A DNA stretch of 64,000 bases, from NCBI GenBank assembly GCA_018296165.2, contig JACKQL020000179.1:1-64000 (forward strand). Reading direction: 5' to 3'. The DNA comes from Termitomyces sp. T153. Lineage: Eukaryota > Basidiomycota > Agaricomycetes > Agaricales > Lyophyllaceae. Below, piece after piece: positions 21,404 through 32,759 of the stretch (within the stretch, counting starts at the first letter, position 1; each line of letters starts with the position of its first letter). A program made the translations under genes and the position numbers. The notes below the pieces were generated by a model. It made no database searches. It saw only the letters and a program-made list of their open reading frames with translations, and was not told the origin of the DNA.

Positions 21404-22250
21404 CCCGAGGAGGGAGGGTGGGGGGAAGGAATATCAGATGAGGAGAGGAGGGAAAAATCAATTTAATTTGAATTAATCTGAGGGAGGGGGGGAAGAGCCA
21501 AATGGAATATGGGGTATATGTCATGGGTGCATATAACTAGTTACTTATGTTCAAAAGCTCATCTACATTAACTGTACAGGTGAAAGACACGATTGAGCTT
21601 CTGCACCTATGGCTTGCGACGCGTGAGTTAGAGAGCCGTCATGTAAAGAACCGTGACTTTGCTCGTGTTGAAATTCGTGAGCTTGACCTTGTTCCTGGGT
21701 TTCCCCGTCCCGCCTTGGATCCTACGGCGCAATCACAACGCTCTCAGTCGTTGCCCAAAGGACTTTAGGTCGAAATTCTTGATGCATCAACAATCTCCGC
21801 TCTGTCGGTGATGTGATACGTTTTTGTGATGTGATACGTTTTTGTGATATTAGTTGGCTGTACCTATATATATCCTACTGATATATTCATATCATCTCTT
21901 CCACGTGGCCGTTATCATTGGACTTGACTTTCGGTCTGTGCGGTGTTTGATAATTGTAGTTTGGCCATAAAAGTATAAGTACACAGATAGCCGCCGCAAC
22001 TTGTCCAGTCCTTTGTAATCAGCCAACCGATCTACACTAACGTTCTTTATGAGTTAGCGTTCGACGAACAATTAGACCATCCATCCATCAGCCAACACTT
22101 GAAAACCAAAAACACCCCATCCCGCATAGATACATCGAGACCCGGTAAAAAAAAATAGATATAGCAGAAATAGAAAACCTGAAGCAGGCGAGAGCGTCCC
22201 ATATGCAAGAAATACACGCATTGAAGGCCCCAGGCAATGAAGTCCGCATA
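21404..22250. other. Spacer downstream of the aspartic protease
   Basis: CpG becomes normal near 21,580. A 73-codon open frame (21,547-21,768) has no known domain. A 21-bp direct duplication containing gatacgtttttgtgat lies at about 21,810-21,850. No gene recognised. Confidence 0.35.
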
Positions 22251-22251
22251 A

Positions 22252-24349
22252 TCACACTACCGCCTCTACCTTCCCGCCCCCCGCAAGCGTACCAACGCCC
22301 GCCATACTTGTCCTGTCCCCAGCCCTGGCCCCAAACTCATCCACCCTGCCAGGCGACTCTCGAGACAGCAACGGCACTCCAACGCTCATCCTACGCTCAT
22401 GCGCCCCACGCGCAGGGGCAGCACCACCAACGAGCGTATCGTCACCCCACACTTCATCCTGCCTCCCAAGCCCCAAATCAACAACACCATAATCCTGCAT
22501 GTACGCCTCCCAGCGCCCACTGCGCATCGTTTCTTCATCATCATAGAGTTCCTTGCCAGGGTCGATAGTGTTCTTGCTCCTGCGCTTGGTTGAATCGCAA
22601 GACGACGCGCGCGCATACGCGTACCCGCCCTCGGTCTCTGTTGGAATATCTGGCGGAAACATGGCCTCTGGGCGCCGCTGGAACCTCCGCCGCGTGACAC
22701 ACCAGCGCACAGCAAAGAGACCTAGACAGAGCGCAAAGAAGCCAAGGAGGGAAATGAGGACGATGAGGCCGATGGAGAGGTGTTGGGGTGTAGCGCCCGT
22801 GTTTGAAGGCAAAGGCAAAGAAGACGAGTTGAAGGTCGACACTGGCTGCCTTAGCACGCGGACAGTATGAAACTCGTCCATGGCGCGCGCCGGGTCAGTT
22901 ATACCTAGGAGCCCAAGACGTGGTTTGATGCTATCGCCCGATGCACCGAATGTCCCCGCGTCGTCGGGCGGCTCGTATGCCATGACTGTATACGTGTTGC
23001 GGAGGAACGGGACGCCAAGTATGATATCTGCGGGTACGGTTGGGGCTGTAAACACCGAGTCTGCGGCCTGTATGACGCCAGTGCAGAATGTGCTGCCGGA
23101 TTCGGACGTCAGGTCGAGGGGGTGGAGAGGGATCGGGGGGCGGTCGTCGAGTGTAATTGTGAGATTGAGAGGCGTGGTGCAGGGTACGTAGTCTGTGAAA
23201 AATCAAGTATCAGAAGATAGCGAAATGCAAGGACGTACATTGGCCTTTGTTGTCGGGAGCTACGCCGATGGCTCCGTAGATCCCATTCGCGATAGCGCTG
23301 GTGGTCAGAATAAGGGGTACACCGCTGTCTAGTACAGCGCTTGGGAGGGCGCCGGGGCCGTTGACGACACTCGAAAGCTGGACAGGCCTCTCCTGGCCAT
23401 CGACCCAGACGGTGATGGCCCTGACGTCGACCTTCCAGAACAGGGTGCCCCGGATGTCGCTCTCGAGGACGGCGTACTGGACGGCGGAGGGCTGTGTGAT
23501 GAATTCTGGGTGGCGACCGATGCCGAGTTGGGCAGGGACAGCGTCTGAGCCGGGGCGGGAGAGGAGGAGAGAGAGGAAGCGGTGGGCGGGGGCTGCGGAG
23601 GTGGGGGTGATGGAGAAGAGATTGGAGGCCCACGCGGCGCCGTCGGGCGAGTTGGACGTGACGGGCGGGATCAGCTCGGCAATGATCGAGTTGAGCGGGA
23701 GGGCGAGGCCGAGGATGCCGCTGAAGGCCGCGCTGAGAGGCTCCGACGTGACGACCGTCGCAGCCGCCAGTGCCTGCGAGTCCAGACTGTACCCGCCCAC
23801 GCTGAACTTGTCCCACACAATCGGCCCAGACACCACGCCTTTCAGGTATGTGATTGAGAAAGTCTTGCCCGTGCTCGTCGAACTGCTGGCGTCGTACAGA
23901 TGTCCGTCCGTCTGCCCACACGACGAAGACGAGCACGATTTGGAGGCAATCCACTGCGTAGAATATAAGGAAAAGAACAGCAGACGTCCCTGTAGACTCA
24001 CCAGATCAGAAGATCCAGTATCTACTTGCAGCGAGAGTTTCTGCCCGGCGCCGACGACAGCCTCGATCGTGTATGATCTGTATACGAATCAGCCGCGAAC
24101 CATGGATGGAAAAACCACCGCACATGTCGAATATACTCGTCCCAACCATCGTCAGTGGCAAAACAATGCCATCTGCGCCTCCGCTGCCCTCCGTCCCAGG
24201 CGCAGTATCCCTAGGTATCATGCACGTTCCGGGGTATGATGGGTGGCCAAGAGAGAACTGCGGTGCAGCTGCGTGGCGACCAGCGGTGGGATGATAAAGA
24301 AAACAGAAAGATTGATGAGAAGAATGTTTGGAATTTCTCTCTTGTTCAT
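22252..24349 (-). CDS. Pepsin-type aspartic protease with C-terminal membrane anchor
   Basis: Minus-strand exons join as follows. SYTIEAVVGAGQKLSLQVDT and GSSDL carry the first catalytic motif, DTGSSDLW, split by an intron at about 24,000-23,952. A long exon then carries the second motif AVLDSGVPLIL (about 23,330). After a third intron (about 23,236-23,192) comes DIILGVPFLRN, then a Ser-rich linker, one membrane segment (IGLIVLISLLGFFALCLGLF, about 22,780), a basic stretch and a tail of about 135 residues ending at 22,252. Secreted or plasma-membrane peptidase A1 is the family role; the tail would be cytosolic. The second motif is DSGV rather than the usual DTG/DSG-T/S. A signal-like start exists at 24,349 (MNKREIPNILLINLSVFF), but I could not connect it to the next exon without an unseen splice or a frameshift. 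The N-terminus is therefore unresolved. Confidence 0.85.
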
Positions 24350-24784
24350 GGATGCCCGTTCCACAAATGCGAACTCTTGTCACGGTCACATCACGCTTGT
24401 GTGCCTGGCGTCTGCACGCTAAAAGCCAAAGTGTGTACTCTAAAAGTATCTCTTGGCGTATTGCCATCCACGCCTTGGTCATCATCTGTATACCTCTTTT
24501 CACGCATCACCAAAGCAAATCTTCGGTCTCAGATCCCCCCGTTGAACCATCAACCACATTCTCCATCAAATCCTCAATGACATCTCTCTACACCGGCGAT
24601 TGTTACCCGTTCAGTCGTTACCCCGGTCCACTAGGTCTTCACATACCCGTCGTCCTTGTCTGTCTCAGCCGCCGACACAGCTTATCCATACTGGCCCATC
24701 TCACGCCAATACAGACCATTGATTTGAATTCCATGCCAGTCAGACGAGTCCCCGCTCACACGGAAAAATTTCGCCGTACATTCT

Positions 24785-27480
24785 GTGCTTTGTTTGGCGA
24801 TTGAATCCCGTTCTTCGTATTTTTTTATTTCGATCCTCCACACGGTCGTCGTCTATTCTTTTTTTCTGGCCGGATTCCGTTCTTTTCATCTTTCATTCAC
24901 GAATGACAAGTTAAAATATACACGGTTCAACTTCAAGATCAATTCCGAGGTCCACGGCGTCCTGATGCCATGGCCCGCCAGAATCGACACACTGTCCTCG
25001 ACGCCTAGGTATCCAAGTCTCCCCAAACCACTCTAGACCGACATACGTTCCCTTCAGGGATCCGTGATTACCAGCGTGGGCTTCTAACATCGACTCCCGC
25101 CTTCCCCGCTGCAAAGACACAGACACGTTACGCGCTACCGACGTCGACATCGATACCCTAAATACTGGTGAAAATTCCGTAACCTCGAGTTCTTTGTACC
25201 TTGTATTTTTGTTCTCAATCGTGGTCTATTTCCATTCCGTTCGTTTCATTTTTCATTTTCTGACGCATGATCACCGTGACTCGGAGGCTTGCTACAACAC
25301 ACCAGGTTTCCGCTTGACACATCCGCCCGGCGCGCCCGCGCACATTCCATCAAATCCAACCCGACCTGACCCATCTCGCGAGTCAAGTTGATCTTCAGTA
25401 TCAATTCCGAGTCCGCGACGTCCTCATGCCATGGCCCCGGGGAAAACCGACACCCCCAACCTCAGAAAAGGTCGCGCTCGATGTATCCAAATCTCCCAAA
25501 CCACTCTGATTACCAGCGTGCGTACTCTGGTCTCTTCAATCAACATCCACACAGAACATCGACTTCATCGATATCGATACCCTCACCACTAACTCGGAAG
25601 AAGAAGACGTACGGACAGACGCATGTGTGTTACCTCGTGCTGCGAGACGTCAGGATCCTCAGTCTCCGCTCTCTCTTCATTTCACAAAAACCCTAAACCT
25701 GATTCACGACGCACCAGTCTGGGTACTCGGCCAATCGCTATCATGACATGTTCCGTCTCGGCTATTCTTCCCTTTTCTCTTGAATCGTTCTTCTATTTTG
25801 TATTTTGTATCTTATACTTCCGTTCTCCTTCATCATTGTCTATCCTAGCTGGATCCCATTCTTTTCATTCTTGCCCCTCACCTCCTCGATCTTTCCCTTC
25901 TACGAATGATCGCTGCGACTCGGAGACGTTCGCTATATCGATATCGTCCATGGTCCGACTTCTCGTGTTCCGGCGTTCGGCTATCCGGTCCTTCGATAAC
26001 AATGGAGGCGAGTCTACTCTTCTCTTCGTTTCAATATATACTACATACCTGCGAAGACGTGGTACCAACATCGATAGATTACCCTTGTCACTGCTTCGGA
26101 GGAACTGAGGAAGACGTGTGGACGGACGTACCTCGTGCTGTGGGAGACGTCAGGAAGCCATGCCGGTGAGAATTCAGTAACTCGAGTTTTCATTAACTGG
26201 AGTTTCTTCTTCGTATTTTTTGTACTTGGGTTCTCAACCCTCCACACGTCCGTCATTCGTCATTCGTCATCTACATTTTGATTCCACTTCTCGTGTCTCG
26301 TTTCATTCATCCCCGCTCTTCTCTCTTTGATTCTACTCACTTTTCCCTCTACGACCGACTGATTACGGCGACTCGATGCTCCACTGTCTGACTTGTTGTG
26401 TTCCGGCAATCGGCTCTTCGGTTCGAATAACAATGGAGGCGGGTCTGTTCTTCTCTTCGTTCCACTATATATCACATAGCTCCGAAGACCTGGTACCAAC
26501 ATCCACAAATTGTCACGGATTCGGAGGAACCGAGGAAGACGTATGGACGGACGTACCTCGTGCTGCGGGAGACGTCAGGTTGCCATGCCGGTGAGATTTC
26601 AGTAACTCGAGGTTTCGCTCTCTCTTCATGACCTTAGATTGAATCCACGGCGCCCGTACAACTCGAAAAGTCTGGGTACTCGACAGATCGCCATCATCCC
26701 AACTCTAGGATCACGTTCAGTCTTGGCTGTTGTCTCTAATTAATTCCATTTGATTTCGTATCTTGTATTCTTTTTCTAAATCCTCTAGACGTTCGTCATT
26801 CGTCGTTTACGTTTTATTCTGGCTGATGCTCGTTATTTTCATTCGTACTCTCACCTTTCCCTCTACGACCGGAGGTCGATTGGTTGCGATCGGCTGTTCG
26901 GTTCCTCGATAACAATGGAGGCGAGGTCTACGCTTCTTTGCTCTATACGTCTTGTGTTCCACACCAGATTAGATCTAACAAGGCTTATGCACGGACGAAC
27001 GTGTGATTACCTCGTGCCACGGGACACGTGTATATTGGCTTCGGGTGAGTAACTCGAGTTGTTACTTTAGAATTGGTTCGTGGCGCACGCAGGGTAACTA
27101 GTCATGATCACTAAGTCCCTTGTCTCGGCGATTCTTTACTCTTAATTCTGTTTCTCTGGCGTGGATTCTTAGATTTACTTGCGCCATTCAGTGTCTGAGT
27201 CTGGACTCTATTCTTTTCAGCCTGCGCCCCTCATCTCTTCGCTCTTTTCGCTTTTTTCTTTCCCTTCTCCGAACGACTCGGAGCTTTGCTATGTCGTCCA
27301 TTGTCTGGCTTGCCGTGGTTCCGGCCGTCAGCTGTTCGGTTCGAATTACAATCGAGGTGAGTCTATCTTCTCTGACGACCTGATTTTCGGTGTATTGACT
27401 CAGTTAGTATTGTTCATCGTACACCCCGTACGTGCGAGACGTTAGTGGGCTGTTCGAGGCCGTAACGGAGTCATATTAGT
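24785..27480. repeat. Degenerate CpG-rich tandem array, about 430-480 bp units
   Basis: Similar blocks recur. The core aacaatggaggcgag(t) falls at 26,002, 26,433 and 26,915, with a diverged form at 27,351 (spacing 431, 482, 436). The block ggacggacgtacctcgtgct is near 26,121 and 26,546, with diverged versions at about 25,610 and 26,992. An earlier pair of units shares catgccatggccc (24,965 and 25,425) and ccaaaccactct (25,023 and 25,497). Units also share pyrimidine-rich stretches and aactcgag. Two neighbouring units keep the same short open frame (26,002-26,169 and 26,433-26,594). No known gene or transposon matches. About six units are present, strongly diverged. Confidence 0.75.
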
Positions 27481-27984
27481 CCGTCGATTAGGGCACTGGG
27501 AGTAGAACTTTGAGATTCATGCGCGTTCATTGATATGATGCTATTTTGTATGTACTACATAGTCAACTTGTACATGACGTGGGATTGTACTAGGCAAATT
27601 AGCTTGTTCGGGCAGCCGGATCAACTTGAACACGTAGAATAAAGGATCTCACTAACCATGTTAGCTCAACAAAGGTAGAGATTCCAGCTCGTTTGTCCTC
27701 TTTTAGCGCGCTATTCCAGGCCGAGGTTCTGGTCTGGCCTTCGACCATTGTGGGAAACAAAAAGTAGTTGCCGAAATGCGATCAAACAAGTGATCATTAC
27801 GCTGATCGCTGTTGATCACAATGACCACGATCAACCAGCCAATCCGAAAACGAACTGCGCTCCAAGCTCTTCTCTAATTTACACATCTGCTTCGAAAAGA
27901 CCTTTGGTATATACATATATCCTCCTATTTAGAGCGTTACCCACTCTGCTGATTGATTGATTTAGAGTTGAAGCCACGACAGCC
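27481..27984 (+). promoter_or_regulatory. Intergenic region upstream of the JAMM deubiquitinase
   Basis: Non-coding. A TATA-rich stretch (gtatatacatatatcc, about 27,907) lies about 75 bases before the ATG at 27,985 and may be the core promoter. No other motif can be supported. Confidence 0.35.
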
Positions 27985-30177
27985 ATGAATGACAATCCCC
28001 GGCCTCCGACTATAGCCCATCTCGCCAGTATCGCTCTTGATAACCTCTGGGACGACTCCAAGGAGCTCAAATACTGGCTGCGCATGGCCGAGAGACTCCG
28101 AAAGGAGGCTCATGCGTACTATGAAGATGGTGACTTGCCAACTGCATTCATCAGGTTCGCGAGAGCCGCGACGCTAGTTATGGAGCGACTGCCTCTGCAT
28201 CGAGATTTCACGACGCTTCTTACCGAGGATCAGAGGCATAATCTCAATCTGGTGAGTGATCTTTTTTAAAAATACAAAGTGTGAAATCTGACTTGAGGAT
28301 CCTTGAAGAACGGGATACATATGATGGAGACGATGAAAGTGATTAAGCCGATTTTACTGCAGCGCGTTGTGGATTGGGATAATGCTCATCAGGGACAAAC
28401 GTCGAGGGGCGAGGTACGATTTGGTGGAGCGCAGGTGCTGCCGAGTGCTGAGGAGCATAGACGGACTGTTAAGATGCAGAAGCTGAGTATTGACGATAAA
28501 CCGGAAGCTGAATTTCGCAAGGCGGCGTTGCTTGCGGCTCAGAGGGCTGCTGCCGCTGGAGACGAAGAGCGAGTCAGGCGACGGAGACAGAAGGAAGATG
28601 AAGAACGGGATAGGATGCTTCGGCAGCAGGAGGAGGAGAGAGCTCGACATCTTCGTCAGCAGGAAGAGATGAGGCAACGTGAGGAGGAGATTCGGAGGAA
28701 GAAGGAGCAGAAGAAGGAGGAAGAGATTGCACGGAGGCAGCAGGAAGCAGACGAGGCCGCGCGGGCTGTCCGACAGACGATATCGGTCAATAATCCTGGT
28801 GTGACTGTGGGCCCGTCGTCATCGTCGTCGTCGTCTTACACTCAGCCGGTGGCGCCATCGCCATACATCGAGCCCTACAGACTTCCTCTCGAGAGCCCGG
28901 CGACGATGTACGATGGAGACACGACCGACTCGGACTCGCCTCAGTCAAGTCGCCGTCGCGTTGGGTCCATCTCATACCCCTCTCGGCTGCCTGCTCGAGG
29001 GTACGTGATTTGATTTTATCTCAGACCCTTGCCTTGCTCAAGCGCATTCTTGTCCGCAGCGGCTCCATCTCATACCCGTCACCTATCACAACCGCCGCAC
29101 TACCGTCAGCGCAAGCGCGCATCCAATATCCCCAGCTCATGACACAGCATCAGCAACACCAAGGATACCAGCCCGCCATCGATAACGGCTTCCGTACATC
29201 CCCGTATCCTGTCCCTAACCAGTCGCCTACCTATAGAATGCCCCATCCGCAGCCATCGCAAGCCCCTCCTCCGCCAGTGGGTCATCAACCTACTTATCCC
29301 GGACCATCTCGCCCCGTTCCTCTACCACCCCACGCGCCACCACCCCCGTCGAATCCTGTGCAGCAGCAGCCTCAGCGAAACACAGAGCCACCTCGCCTCA
29401 CGAAGGACGGCCTGCGCCAGGTGGATCTCCCCCGTGAATGCCTCTCACGATTTATTGGTATCGCGACGGTGAACACGAGCAAGAACCTCGAAACGTGTGG
29501 GCTTCTCCTTGGCCACGATCGCGGACACAAGTATGCAGTAACGACACTACTGATTCCGAAGCAGCACGCGACGAGTGATACGTGCACGATGGACGAAGAA
29601 GAGCTGGTTATGCAGTTTACGGAGGAGAGACAGCTCATTACACTCGGCTGGGTAAGTTTTACACTTCTTCAGTTTGTGGCATGTATGGTGCTCACGGGCG
29701 TACGTTATAGATTCATACACATCCTTCTCAGTCTTGTATGTTTTGTTCTCTTCTTTGGGGATGGGTTGCATGACGTTTGGTAAATACAGGCTTCATGTCC
29801 TCCGTCGACCTTCATACCCATGCAGGGTTCCAGCGCATGCTTCACGAATCATTCGCTGTCGTCTGTGCACCAAATTCTAATCCAAAGTACGTGCAAAAAA
29901 ACTTTCTGCGATAAGTTCATCACTAATACTATGGTTATTTCCATCAAAGCTTTGGTATCTTCCGCCTTACAGATCCACCTGGGCTTGAGACGGTGCTCAA
30001 GTGTGATGTAAAGGAGGCCTTCCATCCTCACCCTGACCTACCAATTTATACCGTGCGTTTTCAACTTGGCGAGCGCGATGGAGGTCTGATTTTCTCTTGA
30101 TCCCCGTTTTCTAGGATGCAGACAAGGGTCATGTGTCGATGAAGGATATCCCGCTGGAGATTGTGGATTTGCGTTAG
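27985..30177 (+). CDS. AMSH/STAMBP-like JAMM deubiquitinase
   Basis: Seven exons: 27,985-28,251; 28,309-29,000; 29,060-29,651; 29,711-29,735; 29,790-29,886; 29,950-30,052; 30,115-30,177. They join in frame to 612 residues. The N-terminus is a USP8-dimer/MIT-like helical domain ([20 protein letters not shown]). A long charged coiled coil follows (about residues 150-230), then a Ser/Pro-rich linker and the C-terminal MPN+ domain. The zinc-binding JAMM motif is present: Glu within the CGLLLGHD region, then HTHPSQS...SSVD, and [15 protein letters not shown]. Family members (human AMSH, yeast Sst2) cleave Lys63-linked ubiquitin on endosomal cargo with ESCRT-0. Exon 4 is only 25 nt and encodes the HTHP motif. 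All junctions are GT-AG and no damage is seen, so this is one of the clearly intact genes here. Confidence 0.93.
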
Positions 30178-30836
30178 CTGTTTTGAGTGAGTCTTGATGA
30201 CACTTGAGCTACCGAATTGTGTTGCCATCGTCGGTCTTTATATGTGTACTTTTTCTCGAGTCGACGATTTGTTTATGTTGTAGGACCAGTTACAGAGCAT
30301 GGCATTGTACTGTTTCATGATGTTCTGCATATGTACTTTGCGCGAAACTAACAAATGCACGCGGAATATTTCGCCGTCTTCTTGCACTTTGTGGTTTTTA
30401 AGTTTGATCCAGTGGGATGAGGTTGGAGAGGGTGATACGAGAGGTGATACGATTCGATCATCCGAATGTGGAGACGACGGCGTGATGCAATGCGAAGCGA
30501 CGTAAATATTCCTTCTACGTGACGAATAACTGCAAAGCCTGTAATCGCTTTCGTTGGTTATCAGGTCAAATGCCGTAAAGCGAAGATAAGGGGGAAAAAA
30601 CAAGAAATTTCTAAATGGAGTTTTCGTACATAAAAACAACTATGTACAAATATACCCGAGTCTGGCCAGCCACTGTTGTGACCACATGAAGTTCTTCACT
30701 GAGAGCCGTCATGTTTACTTCACCGCATCTTCGGGTATATTCCCATCCTATCTCAGTGAACTGCACACTGAACTCTGTCTAGACCATTCCCACTATCTTC
30801 TCCTCCGAGGATCATGCAAGACTCAAGTCTGCTGTA
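30178..30836. other. Intergenic region before the Fic pair
   Basis: Open frames here (for example 30,238-30,639 minus) show no domain. The 3' end, about 30,800-30,836, reads in frame into the first Fic gene (EDHARLKSAV), so an upstream exon of that gene may lie here. Confidence 0.35.
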
Positions 30837-32341
30837 ATGCTCCGTCCTCACCAAGTGACGATCCTTTACGAGAATCTACTTTCACGGTACGGAGACTTTC
30901 CTTATCTTCTGGTTCGGCTTGCACAACTGCGCGCTGCGATGGGCTCCCCTGTTCTTTCTGCTGCATTATTCAGCAAGGTAAGTGAGAATAAGGCGAGCCG
31001 GCGACTGTATTAGAAGGTTGCTGAACCCACCAGGCGTATGAAGCTTTGAACAAAATAGGAGTTCACGATGCGGAATTGGATTATTATATGACAACTTTTG
31101 TTCCCGATACGTTCAGTAAGTATGAAAAGTTGTTCGAGTCATCCTTAAAAGGTAATACATCAACCGTAGCCACTTCGTTGTCTTTTCTGAGATCTCTGCC
31201 GGATTAGTCCAGTATCATCAATCATGGAAGCAGACAGAGGAGCATAATTTTCCTCGTCAGATTCACGCTCCGCCTTCAGGATATGAGCAAGTGAAAGAAG
31301 AGTGGTCATCTTTGGTAAAAGATAATTCCGAGTTCCTTGCGAAGTATCTCCGCCATGTTGCTGTTGAAACGAATATCATTGAAGATACGTTCCTGTTGAC
31401 TACTGAGGTGAGATACACGGTAGCAAATTCTTTGCTCTCATTCAACGTACTAGTGTCTACATAACATCATCCGGGATGGAGTCTCTCCAGCCATAATCGT
31501 GACAGAATACGACAGTGAAACTCACGATCGTGATATCATAAAGAGCATATTGAACGACACTTTGGAGGTATGTAATGTATCCCCTTTTGTCGCATACAAC
31601 AAATTCATTGAAGTTGTGTAATCATCAAGGCGTATGAAGCAATGTTGCTTCTTGCTCGCACGCCCGTTAATCTAACAAGGCGCACGATATGTCATATCCA
31701 TTCCTTGCTGATGAAGACTTGTCAATTTCATAATTTTGATGGGCGGTATGTTCCACCAGGTCGAACTCGGACTGAAACAATGCAAACAGTTATTGTGGGA
31801 AGTTCTCGCCCCATTCAATGTTGCCCCTATGCTAAGGTTGATGACGAACTTGATGCCATATGTCGGGTATCAGAGGTACTTTCACCTTTTCCCAGCTGAA
31901 TACGAGTTCTTATCTCGCACCACGGCAGAAATGGATTGACACCTCTGACAGCTCATTGGCAGCAGCTAGCTGGCTCCATCTTGTACTTGCTAGATGCCAC
32001 CCTTTTAATGTACGCCACACTCTTTTTCCGCTTCCTTTGGATAGAAGTTCATCGCCCATGACACCTCTTGACTAACTCCACAGGATGGTAATGGACGGCT
32101 GAGTCGTATCATGGCGTCGATCCCGCTTATTCAAGCGGGATACCCGGCAATTGCTATTTCAATGATCCGACGCCCAATGTATTATCAAGCGATTAATGAG
32201 GTCAAGATTCCCTGACTAACTTGAGTTCTTTTTCGTTGATCTACGTTGACTCAGGCCTACGATGGCAACCATTCTCTCTTCATCCAATGTATCTTTGAAG
32301 GGATGAAGGCTACCATGGACACTGTGAGAGGGCTATTGTAG
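30837..32341 (+). CDS. Fic-domain protein 1 (putative AMP transferase)
   Basis: Exons 30,837-30,977; 31,034-31,119; 31,170-31,407; 31,454-31,567; 31,630-31,875; 31,929-32,009; 32,084-32,200; 32,255-32,341 join in frame to 369 residues. An N-terminal helical region (YENLLSRYGDFPYLLVRLAQ) is followed by an inhibitory-helix-like segment, VETNIIEDTFLL, and the Fic core (ICHIHSLLMKTC). The Fic motif HPFNDGNGRLSR is complete, with its catalytic His, and is split by an intron between Asn and Asp. Fic proteins transfer AMP or related groups to target hydroxyls. In class II enzymes an (S/T)xxxE(G/N) helix blocks ATP; here the position after Glu is Asp. The start is the first in-frame Met after a stop, and an upstream exon is possible. 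The tandem neighbour is a paralogue. Confidence 0.87.
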
Positions 32342-32759
32342 CAATAGTCATTTGTATGTACGATCTTATTTTGGATATGTTCGACATGACGACTCGAACC
32401 GTAAGAATTGAAGTTCATCGGAGAGAGCTTTGACAAATATGACAAACAATTGAGTACAAGTCTTGATACAAGTTACAACAACGTCAACAAATCCCAAAAC
32501 AATTCGTCATAGCAACTGAGCCCATAGAACTCAACCTAGCTTCTTTGGCGGACGTCGAAACCAGTCTTATAACACGAGTGTTCTCGCACCACAGCCTCAA
32601 CACAACTTGTCTGCACTCCTATTGTTCAACCACAATGTCTGACTATGAAAATCCCTGGACTTGCGCAATCCTTGAGGTGGGTTTTCTTCGTATCCCATCC
32701 CACAGTACATATCATTATAGAATCTTTCTAGGATATACCCATGGGAATAGCGTCCCAGC

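Noticed and set aside
23301..24239. Plus-strand 312-codon open frame opposite the protease
   Set aside because: It is the complement of GC-rich protease exons and shows no domain; the minus strand carries clear catalytic motifs.
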